Assembly (NCBI GenBank): GCA_037179385.1 | Contig: CM074200.1 | Span: forward strand, 35,777,884-35,841,883 | Length of the DNA: 64,000 nucleotides | Direction of reading: 5' to 3' | From: Holothuria scabra | Lineage: Eukaryota; Echinodermata; Holothuroidea; Aspidochirotida; Holothuriidae | Shown here: in pieces, positions 22,332-34,192 of the stretch | How positions within the stretch are numbered: the first letter of the stretch is position 1 | How the letters are laid out: each line of letters begins with the position of its first letter | Position numbers and translations under genes: made by a program | The notes under the pieces: generated by a model | Told to the model about the DNA's origin: nothing | Database searches by the model: none | What the model saw: the letters and a program-made list of their open reading frames with translations, nothing else

Positions 22332-24045
22332 ACAGTTAGTTGGCAGTTGGACTTCTTTTGATGGCTCCCTGTCGCCCCGAAGCCAAGGTACGTCATGGTC
22401 GAATCGATAAGAAAACATGAGTCAACACCCCTTTCTCAATGATGGGAGTATCCCAACGGTCGAAAAGTTTGAAATATGAATATTTATTAGTTTGGTTTAG
22501 AACATCGCGGTACTGTATGCGGTGTCTCCACTGCAAATTGGTACACAGCAGACCGTACCTTGTGATGAGTGAACATCGTGCAGATACACAAATCGCGACA
22601 TTTTGATCTGCGCCGAATAACACAGCAGGAACGTTACCACTCTGATCTGATGCTTATTTAGCCTAATCGTGAAATTGTGAATAGAACGTTAATGCGCCAA
22701 GATGTTTGAAACTAATTTCCTGGAATAGGTCAACCCGAAGTAAGTGGAATGGAAGAGACAGTGTAAGGATACCGTTTGTCTCATGCTGAACCAGGGAAGT
22801 GACTCGTATTCGATTGGCTAACGTTACAACTTACGGCACTGCAGCTGCACTGTTCAGAAAGTGGACCTCTGGCCGGCCACAGTGCAACCAAAAACAAACG
22901 TTACACTCAACTTAAGTTAGGGCCTAGGCTACAGTGTCCTGTGTGGCATCCAATGGTAAGGCAACTTTCACTTAGTATCAATACACATGATAATTCTTGT
23001 ATCATTGCTCCAGTAACCTTAGGTGCAAAGCCATAATCACCATCAGTTTCCTGGTGATTGCATTTCTTTCTTTTTGCTTAGGGTTGGTGAACATGTTAAC
23101 GCGTTGTAACATACTGTAATTAATATTTGACTAGCCTGGGCCAAGCCTAATTCACTTTTATAAGATTTCTTTTGGAGGGGGATTCTTTTTTTTTTTTTTT
23201 TTTGCTACAATGTTTTTAAAATTTTGTTCATGATAGATAGGTAGTATTTAAATCTTTCGTCAAACTTTTCTGTGATATGACAGTGATAATATCCATTTGT
23301 GGCTTACGCCTACAGTATGTTACAGCTTGGGTTTGGAATTTTAAACTAGAACGTATTGTCCAGTTTATCATACCAGAGCTAGCCTATTTTAGATCTGTTG
23401 TCCCAATCTTGTTTTGAAGTAGTCTAACAACTTAATCTCACAATTGTCCTTTTTTCTTTTAAAACTAAGTAGCATTCATAATTATTTAGGACTTGCATCT
23501 ATTAGGCCTATTGCATTTCAAAGCAAGCAAAATCATCATTCCTCATGAATTTCTCAATTGTGATGTATACTGTACTGCACATGATACCCAAAAAACAATG
23601 TTTTCTGCCCCTTCTATTTTTAGCAAAAAAATCTCTGGGGGGGGGGGGCAGAAAGTAATGGAATGGAATGTGATATCAGTGGTAATTGTGTCAAATGAAG
23701 ATTTCATCAACTTTTCCTCTAAGTTTCAAACTTCATCGATGTCTTTTACTATTCATTGCAACACTCATTACTGCCATGCTGACGACTTTCCAAGCAACAT
23801 TCTCACAGTAGACTTTACTATTAATACATACTTACGTACAGCTATATTCAGTGGCACTGTAAAAAAATTATTCACACTTTCAGCATAAGTCTGCCTATTA
23901 TAGGACACATGTTCTACTTATATGTAAAAAATTAGAAGTCTGTGACTTTATTTGGTGTTAAGAAAAAAGATCTATGTACAATTCATTCTTTTCAATGTGG
24001 ATGCTGAAAAAGTTTAAGGCCTATCCACAAATTTTACATTGTTGT
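22332..24045. other. Gene-free stretch; first TACTGTA/TACAGTA scars
   Basis: Holds T runs (23187-23203) and a G run (23637-23648). No coding motif is present. The heptamers TACTGTA/TACAGTA first appear here (22511, 23112, 23311, 23568). Confidence 0.5.
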
Positions 24046-24393
24046 TAGCTCAACCCACAAAGTGGGTAGAGCTTGCAGTATATACTGTAGAGGGTAAAAA
24101 TGTCTGTCTCACTTTTTTTCAAAGGTTTCATCCTCTATAATTGCTGGTGGATTTTCTTCAAATTTGCTGTACAAGTGTCATATTCACGGGTCAACAGATT
24201 TCCTTTGTAGCTACAAGATAAATTAAAGAAAAGTATTAATTTTTGGCAATTTTCATCATTTCTTGCCTCTAGGCAAAACTTCATGAAACACAATCCCAGT
24301 GGAGGCATTGTTAGCATATAACGAAGGCCTATTTTTTGTAACTGCCTGTGTCCATTGTGTACACACCATTACTGTGGTCTCACGTACCCTGCG
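24046..24393. repeat. Possible dispersed repeat with end hairpin
   Basis: CTCAACCCAC AAA GTGGGTAGAG forms a hairpin at about 24049-24071, followed by sequence of the simple style seen in hairpin-ended elements. I find no second copy in the window, so this is tentative. Confidence 0.3.
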
Positions 24394-24742
24394 CAGGCCT
24401 TGATTTTCAGAAAAATTTATGGTTGTCCTTTGGGCAACCAATTCAGTATTTTTAGTGTCCTAAAGAAAATTGGTTGTCCGAAACATTTGTCCAAAATATT
24501 ACAGTACAAAACATTAATATAATTGGTCTCGAAGAATAAAAAAGATATGATTTTTGAAAGACAAAAACACTTGCATGAAGGAGTTGATCAGTCAACAGTA
24601 TATACTTCTTCCATCAGATAAAACCAAGCTGCTTGAATATAGTTCATTGTGCGAGAAAAATGGTTGTCCATCGGACAACCAACTTTCAACTTTTGGTTGT
24701 CCGTATGGCATTTTATCGGACAACCACGAAAATGGAGCCCTG
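24394..24742 (+). mobile_element. REP-G copy 1: MITE with GGTTGTCC hairpins
   Basis: The inverted ends are CAGGCCTTGATTTTC and, on the other strand, CAGGGCTCCATTTTCGTGG. TGGTTGTCC / GGACAACCA palindromes sit just inside. A reverse copy lies at 58048-58335, and a fragment of the GGACAACCA palindrome lies at about 33918-33942. CAGGG-type ends suggest hAT, but I cannot confirm a duplication. Confidence 0.6.
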
Positions 24743-24764
24743 CTGTGTGAGAGGTAACACTGTG

Positions 24765-26200
24765 TTACCTCGCACTTGCATAACATGGAAATGAGGGGAT
24801 CTGGATCTGGAAGAATACTGCACAACACTCCTGGTGGAGTCAAACGTGCAGGGTTGAGTGTGCGCATGTAGTTAGTCGTTCCGTCTGAGGATCCTCAAGG
24901 CTGCACTCTTGAACTGCTTGGGGTCTTCGAGATCTGTAATGTTCTGGGGGAGTAGGTTCCAGTCTCTGACGGTCCGAGGAAAGAAACTGTCGGCCTATTT
25001 GTAGCAGTCCTTAATGGTTGGTATATTTGTAAAGCTATTAGAATGGTGATGCCTAGAGGGCCGCCGGACCGGTTGCAGGTTGTTGATTGGCAAGGCTAGG
25101 AGGCCCAATCTGGCTTTGTGAAGAATTGCTAGCCTGCTGGCAGTACGCCTGTTTTTGAGACTATCCCACCCTAGGTCATTTAACATTTCAGTCACACTAC
25201 TATGGGGGGGAAGGGAATTATAGTCATTATAAACAAACCTAGCAGCCCTACATTGAATTTGCTCAACCTTATTGGATAGAGAAATGGTGAAGGGATCCCA
25301 AACAGAAGATGAATACTCCAATAAATGCCTAACAAGTGTGAGACAGGCATTAGCTTTAACACTCCTGGGTCAGGAGTATAAATTTCTTTTAATAAAAGCC
25401 AAAGACCTATTTGCTGACGAAGTGATACGATTAATATGTCTATTCCAGGTAAGGGTATTAGAGATGTCAACTCCCAGATAAGTATGGCAATCGCAAGACT
25501 CCAGGGTATCATTATCAAGAGTATAATTAAAAAACTTGGGATTCCTTGAGTGAGTAATCCTCATAGAAAAGCACTTCTTGGTATTAAAGTGCATTTGCCA
25601 TTTATTTTGCTACTCAGAGAGGGTGTTTAGATCATTTTGGAGTTGAACCTGGTCAAGGTTATTTTTTATCTGTCTATAAATTACACAGTCGTCAGCAAAA
25701 AGTCTTACTTCAGAAGAGATATTATCAGGCAGGTCATTAATGTAAACTAAAAACAACAGGGGACCCAAGACTGTACCTTGGGGGAACACCAGAGATAACA
25801 TCCACCCAATCGGAAAAATCACCACTCACTACGACTCTCTGTTTCCAGGACTTAAGAAAATTAGTAATCCAGTAAAGGGTGTTGTCTCTAATACCATAGT
25901 TCTGTAATTTACAAAGCAGACAGTTATGAGGAACCGTATCAAAAGCCTTAGAAAAATCCATGATAATCATGTCAGTCTGGGATCTACGATCTAAAGACTG
26001 CACTAGGTCATTGGTTGTTAAGATCAATTGAGATTCACAAGAATGGCCTTGTCTGAAGCCATGCTGCCTGTTTGTGATAACTGAGTGGTTATCAAAGTGA
26101 TGCATAATATGAGAATGTATAATGTGTTCCAGGACCTTGCAACAAATCGAGCTAAGAGAGACCGGCCTATAGTTTGTGGCTAGGGAACGGTCACCTTTTT
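24765..26200 (-). mobile_element. Second LINE, 3' part (split by insertion at 26201)
   Basis: The minus strand encodes RT palm to C-terminus with frameshifts. In order it reads KGDRSLATNYRP (near 26190-26150), HGFRQGHSC, MDFSKAFDTVPH, SGVP followed in another frame by PQGTVLGPLLFLVYINDLP, and LFADDCVIY. It continues with TYLGVDIS, the VWDP thumb region, and SFFPRTVRDWNLLP near 24980-24930. The frame closes with a stop at 24872-24874. At least one internal stop (after TIKDCYK, 24995) and a frameshift near 25800 inactivate it. The remaining 5' part lies at 28523-28712, displaced by a 2.3-kb insertion. The motifs fit the CR1/Jockey-like group. Confidence 0.85.
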
Positions 26201-26241
26201 GGTTCCTTGTGTAACAAAGGAACCTATGCAGTCACCTTGGC

Positions 26242-26288
26242 GTATGTATGTGTGTGTGTGTGTATGTGTGTGTGTGTGTGTGTATGTG
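26242..26288. repeat. (TG)n microsatellite
   Basis: TG/TATG units immediately follow the left-end hairpin of REP-D copy 2. Confidence 0.9.
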
Positions 26289-27546
26289 ACGGATTGGAAT
26301 GCGAGGTATGTGGTGCGATAACTCAATAACCGAGTGATCAATTTTTTTCAAACTTGGTATGTATGTAGATGTTGTGGAGTAGATGTGCCCTATTGTTTTT
26401 GGTGGAGGTCAAAGGTCACTGGTGATCACCAGAGGCCAAAAACTGAATTTCTGTTAGTAGCTGTAACTCAGTATCCGTTGTTCAAGCAGTGGCATCATTT
26501 TAGGATAAGTTAGATTGGTAGGAGGTGAAAATGTTGGTACATTAACCAAAATAATTGGAAAGGGTCAAAAGGTCAAAAAGTAATGTTTTATTGATATCTT
26601 GCCACTGAAACATTTTAGAGGGGTGGTGTAATGGAGATTTGTGTTCGTCTAAGTGAAATGCACGTGATGACCCCCCTTGACCTCACTTGACCTCATTTGA
26701 CCTTTTGACCTTTGTCACTTTTTGTGACATCAAGATTTGTCTTGATCAGACGAACCAAAAAGGCTATTACACTACCCTCCTACAATGTTCGTTACTTGAG
26801 TTACTGACATTTAAATGACAGGCTAGTGTGTACATGTAGGTCATATGTAGGCCTATTGCAATGCCAGGTATGCGGTGCAATTAATCAATAACCAAGTAAC
26901 ATAGTGGAAATAATGGAAAGTTGTGTCGTCTAAGTAAAGTGCACATGAAGACTCTTTGGGTCTTTGTTCAATTGGTTTAAAAGTCCAGCTGAAGTTTAAT
27001 GCCTTTAGACAAATGCAATGTATAAAAGAAAAGAAGAATTATAACCCCCTCTCAGTCTAAAAGCAGTTTAGTTAACAATCAGGACAGTAATGCAATTATT
27101 ATTAAAAACAACCTTTTCCTCACATACAGTATTGAATAAAGTTATTCACAGTGCAAGCTAAGATTCCAATTTCAATAGTAAAATATGAAAGCAGTTTCTC
27201 TTCTTTACCTCTGCTTTTACCCTAGGGACTACAATGCTGTTTCTAACACCCTCTTTAGGTTAAAAGGTCAAGTTGAAAGTCATTTATTAGATTCTACAGA
27301 GCTTTCTGTTTGTTTCTTGGTCTTCTAGCCAAATTGTGAAGAAGAAATTGGTGGTAATAAATCACTATCGGGCTGCCTTTAGTAGCAGAATTGTGGGCTT
27401 TTCCTTATTTTTGCTTTTCAGGCAAACACATTGGGTAGTCTAAAGGACAACCATGACATAATTTCTAGTCATCCATCATAAATTTTGGTGGTCAGGACTG
27501 ACCAGATGACTGTTAAATTTCTTTGGTGCAGAAGAGACTGTGTTTA

Positions 27547-28140
27547 TTTAAAGGCATGTTCTGGTGGGTTTTCGCCTCTGTCTTGTAAGAAAAACAAAAA
27601 TATTCCACACCATGTCCTTCAAACCATATTACAATGCCATTTTCCTAACTCAAGATATCACACTATAAAGATTGGTTATTTTAGTTAAAAAATACCTCTG
27701 GTTTTCAACAAAGCTACAATAAGTTATGCAATGTGGGCACATTGCTTCAAATTCCTTTTGTTTTTCTTTATAATTGAAGGTCCTGTTTGTCCTTGAAATT
27801 TGATACTGCGGGAATGTTTGAATATCTTTTCCTGTAGATCTAGAATTACCCTTCACTATACATAGAGTACAACCAACAACATTGCTTAATATTGCCTGCA
27901 GCGGCATCATAATAATAAATAAATTGAATGCAATGTTAAATTAATGTGCCACGATGACATCACAGATTTCCCATGATGCATCAAATCCCAAGAAAAAATT
28001 GCATTACTTTAAAAAATTTTATCTTCCGAACGCTATAAGCTATCGAGATACCGTTTTCACCTTCTAAAAGAGAAAATGTTTCTGCTTATTTTGAAGTTAA
28101 CAAATTTTGTCTCCAGAATATGCCTTCAAAATCAGTTTTG
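27547..28140 (+). mobile_element. REP-E copy 1: TTAAAGG MITE, about 590 bp
   Basis: The left end TTTAAAGGCATGTTCTGG and the right end, on the other strand TTTTGAAGGCATATTCTGG, are inverted repeats. It sits inside REP-D copy 2 and accounts for the extra length of one of its units. A second copy at 49912-51704 is interrupted by three other insertions. A fragment lies at 59343-59402. Confidence 0.7.
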
Positions 28141-28522
28141 ATCTACTTTGACTGTATTTGACCTTTGTGACTTCTTTTTAAGGTCTGGATTTGAATTGTT
28201 GAGATTGACCAAAAAGGCAATTAACTAACCTCCTATACTACCCCAAACTCAAGTAAATGACATTTTAGTGACAGGTGATGAATGTATTTGTCGCATGGAA
28301 GTGGGCAGTGTGCAGTGTGATAATTTGAAAAGTTTAGTGTTCCATTTCTCTCAAACGGCAAGTGCTTGTATGATTTTGAAATTTAATGTGCCCCTATGTT
28401 TTTGGGTGATGGCCAAAAGTCATTGGGGTTAAAGGTGCAAATTACGCCTTACCTTCACCTTGGGACTACCTTAATACAATATCATCTTTAATGAAAGGAA
28501 CCATAGTGCCCTTGGGCTCTTG

Positions 28523-28712
28523 TTTAAAGATAGGACTAACATTGGCACATAGCCAAGAGGGAGGTAAATGACCAATGTCTAGTGATTTTTGAAAAATGGA
28601 GCAGAGGGCAGGAGCAACCTCCTCTGCGGCCAATTTCAGAACATGAGCCGGTATACTGTCAGGACCTGAAGTTTTGATGGGGTTGGTGTTTAAATTTTGA
28701 TCCACCTTAAAT
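28523..28712 (-). pseudogene. Second LINE, 5' RT fragment
   Basis: Minus-strand translation gives SGPDSIPAHVLKLAAEE, ALCSIFQKSLDIG and NVSPIFK, the RT finger region that should directly precede KGDRSLATNYRP at 26200. Sequence homologous to another repeat (REP-F) begins by 28725, so the LINE is also 5'-truncated. No endonuclease is present. Confidence 0.8.
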
Positions 28713-28724
28713 CGCTTGTTTTTG

Positions 28725-28990
28725 TGGTTTTAAACACTGTGTTTGTTTTAATGTTAAAAGCAAGGTCACAGGTGTTTATGGCGCTGATGACAGGTATTTT
28801 CTAACATTTTACAGTAATTGATGTGAAATATTTGACCTCGTAACTACAGCATGGTAGCACTACCCAATCAGCAAAACACAGGGTATGTAAGAACGCAGAC
28901 TGGAAAACAAGGGGTTAACCTGCGGTTTTGCCCTATTGTAAATACAAGGTAACACCGAGTGTCACAGGGTACGTGAGACCAAGCCTCATG
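28725..28990 (+). repeat. REP-F copy 1
   Basis: Aligns well with the reverse complement of about 50187-50520. Shared marks are CTGTGTTTGTTTTAAT, GAAATATTTGAC, CTACCCAATCA and GGGTTAACCTGC. Termini are not resolved, so I call it only a dispersed repeat. Confidence 0.65.
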
Positions 28991-30208
28991 ATTTCCCAGT
29001 CAGCAAATTACTTAAATAGTACCCTTCTGTAATTTTTCTATATTACCAGGGAGCTGCCATTGCACAGATCTCTCCTTGCTGTGTGAGGACACTTCCATAC
29101 TGTGGGGTCACTGCAGTGCTGTTTGGCTCATCACCAAGTTTGTTTCCCTGGTCAAGCTGGATATACAGTATGATCTTGTTACATGTTACAATTTGGAATA
29201 ACGTCAATTTGAATGGACACAAATCAGCCTTCAAATGGATGGTGCATTGAAGTTTCTTCCAGTACTTTACGTTTTGTTTACAAATTTCACAGAGGAGTGA
29301 GCTGGGGAGGGAAGGAGAGGAAAATAAATGAAAATGATTGGAAGGGAGAGCTGGATTGAGGGAGGGGGAGGGAAGAAATTTGGGTATCTTCTCTTTCCTT
29401 ATTGCTTATGTCACTGTCCTACACAAACTGGTCAATTGTGCTCTGACTTAAGTTTCAGATTCCTGCCCTCATAGGCAGTATTATCTTAAATATGTACCAC
29501 AAGTCAAAAAAAAAATTCAAAAATATTAAAAGGCATGAAAAATAAGTGCCAACAGTCCACTTCAATCTTAATAGGAATTCCTGAGATTAGATGTAAAATG
29601 TTGAAGTTTATTCCATTTAAAATGTATCACAATAATTTGTGATATCATCATTGAACTGTAAGTCAAATTACTATCTTTGTCTTTCTTAATATGCTATGGA
29701 GGGCGGAGGCAAACAGGAGTCTTCAAGGTCATAAAAAAAACATTTTTAAAATTCAAAGGAAACCAAACATCTTAAGTGAGTTGTACAACTAGAGAGTCAC
29801 AAATTACAGTATTGCACGATAGACCAATTGTTTCAAGTGAATAAACTTCAACGTTTTATGTCTCAGCTCAGTAATGTCCTATAAAGATGGGAGTTGGACT
29901 GTTTGCATTCACATTTCATGTTCTTTAATTCATATTTTTAGAGTTATTTGACTTAAGGTAGACCTCAAGGGGATGAACTAGCTATAGAGATTTATCCCTG
30001 ACACAGTTCAACTGCTAGGTGAACAGTGTTTACATGCTGGTCCGCCCAACTGGAGCACCATGATTTTGTTCAAGATTCATGCATAAAATACTGAACTGGT
30101 AACATCAGAAGGGTTGAGCAACAGTAACTTAGCTACTCTAGTTTTGTACTTGGATTTGAAATTTTAAAATTAAAAGTTATTTTTAACACATGTATGCAAG
30201 GTCAAACC
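28991..30208. other. Gene-free stretch
   Basis: Includes a purine-rich GGAGG/GGGAG tract at about 29290-29385. No coding or repeat family is recognised. Confidence 0.5.
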
Positions 30209-30246
30209 TTACTTTCCGCCCCAAGATTTGAAGGGGCGGAAAGTAA
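30209..30246. repeat. Hairpin with perfect 14-bp stem
   Basis: TTACTTTCCGCCCC at 30209-30222 pairs with GGGGCGGAAAGTAA at 30233-30246 across a 10-base loop. A third related GGGCGGAAACTAACGG follows at about 30264. Confidence 0.85.
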
Positions 30247-30306
30247 CAGGCAGAAACTACTGAGGGCGGAAACTAACGGACCCCCTTGAGAGTGCTAGGC
30301 CTTAGC

Positions 30307-30412
30307 CCTTGAACAGGGCTGTGTGTGCGTTACATAGCCTAGGCTCATTTCTGTTGTGAGAGGAATGAGCCTAGGCTACTGTATGTAACGAACACACAGC
30401 CCTGTTCAAGGG
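30307..30412. repeat. Long near-perfect palindrome, about 43-48-bp arms
   Basis: The left arm CCTTGAACAGGGCTGTGTGT... pairs with the right arm ending ACACACAGCCCTGTTCAAGG. The arms also share GCCTAGGCTCATT next to a loop of about 13 bases. The arms differ only by one base and by a 5-bp CAGTA gain at a TA in the right arm (TACTGTA at 30378). The low divergence implies a young fold-back element, or less likely an RNA hairpin gene. Confidence 0.85.
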
Positions 30413-30719
30413 GTAACTATAGGCATAGATACACATCACAGATCAAGTTAGGGTGACTACATCTTGGCCTAAATCTGATCAAATTTTTGGTGTACTATAT
30501 CAGGCAAACATTTTGCAATATCTAGAACAAATTGAGAAAGAGAAGGAGTGTGGTTGTCGTCTTTTAAATTGCCCCATTTAATTATAATTCCATTGCACAG
30601 CTCAGCCCTTGTTGCTGTCTAAATGCTGAAAAACCAGTCAACTGACACTGCAACCAAACAGCTATACAATAGCCCTTTCTCCAATCATTTGATGGTTGTG
30701 AGTCTGTGGCTATCCCTTG

Positions 30720-31034
30720 TTTAAGGCCCAGTTCTCTCAACCCCAAACAGTACCAATTCTCCTAACCTTCTTACAGTACTTCAGCCCCTTCCACAATTGT
30801 CTGAAATTCATGCTCATCCAGTTACAATCTCAGTTTATTGCTTCAAGGTGTGTAAAGAAAGCTCAGTTTATATAATCAAAACATTCTCAGTACTGTTCAT
30901 GCTGTGTAATATAAGCTTTGGTACAGTACTCTGCATTGTTTGAATTAGCTGTCAATCAAAGAGCTGAGCCAATTGAGAATTTTGGTACCCTGGTACCAAA
31001 ATTGTCGTTTGGGGTGAGAGGTTTGGCCCTTTAA
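30720..31034 (+). mobile_element. REP-A copy b
   Basis: Full-length copy with TTTAAGGCCCAGTTCTC and GGCCCTTTAA ends. Relative to copies a, c and d it has two exact 5-bp gains of CAGTA at TA, at 30772 and 30922. Removing them restores the sequence of the other copies. Confidence 0.85.
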
Positions 31035-33095
31035 GGGGATTTGGCCATTTTTGGCATGTAAGCCAGTCACATGTACATGCAGTGCAGTTTACAGCCATAT
31101 ATCTGCATATCTGCACTACCACTCCCCTCTAGTCATTAGAAAAAAGTTACCCTGATTCTGCTGGTCTCACAGCCCTTGGAAAAACCCCAAGTCATTTACA
31201 GTATATGATCTAAAACTGAATATCCTATATGCAGGCGCTGAGTAATGCATCCAATCACAACGGTTAACGAATCTCCTCCCAGCAAATGTTACCTTCAATA
31301 ATGCACACACTTTTTTTCTTTATGAATGCTTTTGAAGTTTCTTCAAATGATTTTGACATGAGCTTGATAGCATTATGGGTGTAGGTTGTCATTCAAGTTT
31401 TGCATTGCATTTATTCTCAAAAGTCAAAACAAAATCAGGACCATAACATTTCATCTTCATGACTGTTTTGTTTTCATTGGTTCTCATTTCTGCCACTTTA
31501 CCACATTTGCCAATTTGATGGCAAAAAGGCAATGTTGGTTATTGACCTGATGTGAATAAATTACTGGTTTTTCAAGGTCTGTGAAACTGAGGAGAATGTC
31601 GGTAAGATTAACCCCTACTTTAGGGTATAGTGTCTGTTTTAGTTGTGATCCGACCCAACAGGATCTAGTCTTCAACTTGCCTGCATAGCAGACTGTGGGG
31701 CATATTCCTTGTTCAGTCATATCCCCACCAAGTCTGCCAAAGTGAACACCAAACAGATTCTTTGGATATTCATAGAAATATGTGGCCTCGAGACTGGATG
31801 AATGTTAGTGAATATTCACAAGAAGACAACATCTGGTCCCTGTTTAAATCATGCAGTAGCCCATGCCACCTACAAAGTTGATATGACATCTAGTAAAGCA
31901 CACTCTGGGTAGTATGCACTGGACAGTTGGTTATGTCAAGCAGTAGGGATCCGATTGGGTTTCAGTCTAGTCCTTCAGTTTACAACAACAAGAATACACA
32001 CACTGGCTCAAAACAATAGCATAAAAAATGAGGCAGGACATGAATAAGTCATATATATGGTAATGAAGTTTGTGTCAAAAAATTGGATGCAGGCCTCTTC
32101 GTTTTGGCAGATGGTGGTTTATGAAGCCTTAAAGTGGAATGAACAAACCGAGTCCACTCTGCCGGGTAGTCTCCAACTTTCTCACAGCCTGACAATTTGA
32201 TTTTCTTTGTACAGCAAAGGTACAAACTATTGAAACTAAAATCTTAATGTACTATCAAAACTTTCCTAAATTCCAACTCTTGCAAATGTAGTGATCACAA
32301 CCCTTTTAAATGATTTGAAACCACTGAAAAGGTTTGAAAATTTGTAATAAAATCATTCTCTGCAACTTCTGAAAATTTACTTACTGTAGTGTTACAAAGG
32401 TTTGACCCTTCCCAGATGATTTCAATAATCAAAAGGTGTTTAGGTTCTCCTGTGAGAAAAATAGACATGGCATTAAATCAGAATTAACTCGTCCAAAATT
32501 TCTTGGTAGAAGAGAGTAAATTCAACGGTTAAAACTTCCACGGATCCTCCTGCTGCTTTGAACGGTTGGCATAAGGACTGTGTACAGTATCAGAGGGTCT
32601 AGCAAAGGACCACAGTCCTTTACTGAGGAGTACACCCAAACATGACAAAATTGACCTGGTTTGATTTTCCACTTATGACTACCATACAATAAAACAGGAC
32701 TCGAAAGAAGCTTGAAAAAGTGCACAGCTACCATGAGCTAAATGGCAGTTGGTCTGTGTTATTTTAACATCAATGGACATTAACTGAGGGATATCACAGC
32801 CTTCAGAAAGGGCCTGACTGCCATGGCTATTGGTGCTGTCTGTTATTTCCAGCCTTGATAAAACAACACGAATGCATTTTCATAAATATCCCACCAAAAT
32901 AATGGACACAATTTACCAAACTCTCTAAAATCAACAATGGACCATCTGAAAGAATTGTAAGTACTACAATATGCAGTGGAAATTTTGCACCAAGATTTCT
33001 TGATTCCTTGTGGCTAGACCATCTCACTTGCAGCTGGGAGATCTTGATCTCAACTGCAGGCCAGGTCATACTCCTGTAGGGAAGACTATATATGA
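31035..33095. other. Gene-free stretch
   Basis: Two kilobases of AT-rich sequence with short frames lacking motifs. Heptamer scars occur at 31197, 32392 and 32583. I recognise no repeat family. Confidence 0.45.
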
Positions 33096-33245
33096 AACCT
33101 ATAAATCACCTTAAATCACTGTCAAGAGTTCATTTTTTTGCATACCTAGATAAAGAATGTGAGCTCAGATGACTGCACACCCACCACAGGCCCTAATTTC
33201 CTTAGGAGTGTGATTTTTAGCACACCTGGCAGTCTTCGACAAATC
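33096..33245 (+). repeat. REP-K copy 1
   Basis: Shares with 37836-38010 the series AAATCACTGT, AAGAGT, GCACACC(C/T)ACCACA and CTTA(A/G)GAGTG. It is a degenerate dispersed repeat of unknown type. Confidence 0.5.
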
Positions 33246-34147
33246 CCCCGCCCGACAGTCCGGGACAAGTAAAAAATGACTCGGACAAGTGAACTGGTCA
33301 ATACTGTAGCCCGCCAGGCAAGCAGCACAGAAGTCATCTTCACATAGGAATTCAATGGCTAGTACTAGATGATTATATAGGACTCAGTGCATATTCATGC
33401 GGACAAGCAGACGTGTAGCCCGATGGACAAGTGATAAAAAATGAATTTATGGAAGCCTGACACCTGGAAAACCTAAAACCCAAGGCCTGCTTGTCCTATC
33501 TGTAACAGCTACCACTGTAGCAGTGGCTCAGCCTCAGTTAGTAGAAAATCATAATGAGTGACGTATTTATTGCCGTTGATAAATTATGCACTCTGAAATG
33601 AGTTATGAGGGGAATACTTTTCATAATGAGATGGAATGAGTTAAAATAATTTCACAATACACCTTCATAGTCTTTTGATGCATTTTTTTCTCCTGCTTCC
33701 TCGCTGTGGAAAATATTTCTTTTCTCCCAATCTGACACGAGCGGCCTCGGTGATGAATTTTAACAGGATGTTGTCGTCCAAGCATTCCTGTGGATTGGAG
33801 GGCTAGGAGGCCTGCAGCTCCACATTGTCCAAACCTTGAGCTGAATCATGCAGACTTCAGTACTGCAGTTGGGCAGAGATTTTGTCCCAGAATAACATCT
33901 GGAATTGGCAAAAAGTCAAGTTGTCCTTTGGACAACCAAATTGTTTTAGTGAAACTGAGTTTGTCAAGGGGTGCACTATGATACCCCATACATCAGCTAT
34001 TGTAATGTAACAGAGCTTGGCAAGGTCAACTTGTAACAATACTAAAAGATCATGTTAAAGATGATGATATGCTAGATACGGACATGCTTTTCAAATCCCA
34101 TAAGTTCAGTTGTAATCACTAAAACAATGTCATTTCTTTGATTTCAG
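33246..34147. other. Gene-free stretch with REP-G fragment
   Basis: GACAAGT-rich sequence at 33240-33440 and a GTTGTCC/GGACAAC palindrome near 33920 are related to REP-G. No coding motif is present. Confidence 0.4.
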
Positions 34148-34190
34148 CATGTTTGGGAAGGACTGTACCAGATTTCTGGCAGGACAGCCA
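34148..34190 (+). CDS. Exon-like segment, unsupported host exon candidate
   Basis: A TTCTTTGATTTCAG acceptor precedes 43 bp that end at a GTAAGT donor. One frame reads MFGKDCTRFLAGQP. I do not recognise the peptide, and there is no second exon nearby to support it. The donor lies at the edge of a decayed inverted-repeat element, so it may be chance. Confidence 0.12.
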
Positions 34191-34192
34191 GT

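Larger units (their letters stand above)
26201..28522 (+). mobile_element. REP-D copy 2: 2.3-kb hairpin/TG element inserted in a LINE
   Basis: The reading frame of the second LINE is cut exactly here: IFK on one side (28523-28530) and KGDRS on the other. The left end is the hairpin GGTTCCTT (26201-26208) with AAGGAACC (26217-26224), then CTATGCA and (TG)n, as at 3493. The sequence near the right end (AAAGGAACCATAGTGCCCTT) partly repeats the left (AAAGGAACCTATGCAGT). The inside has units about 560 bp long (compare 26301 with 26863) with AGGTCA-type blocks. One unit is enlarged by REP-E at 27547-28140. The LINE has two extra T residues across the junction, so a 2-bp duplication or none is possible. 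Confidence 0.7.
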
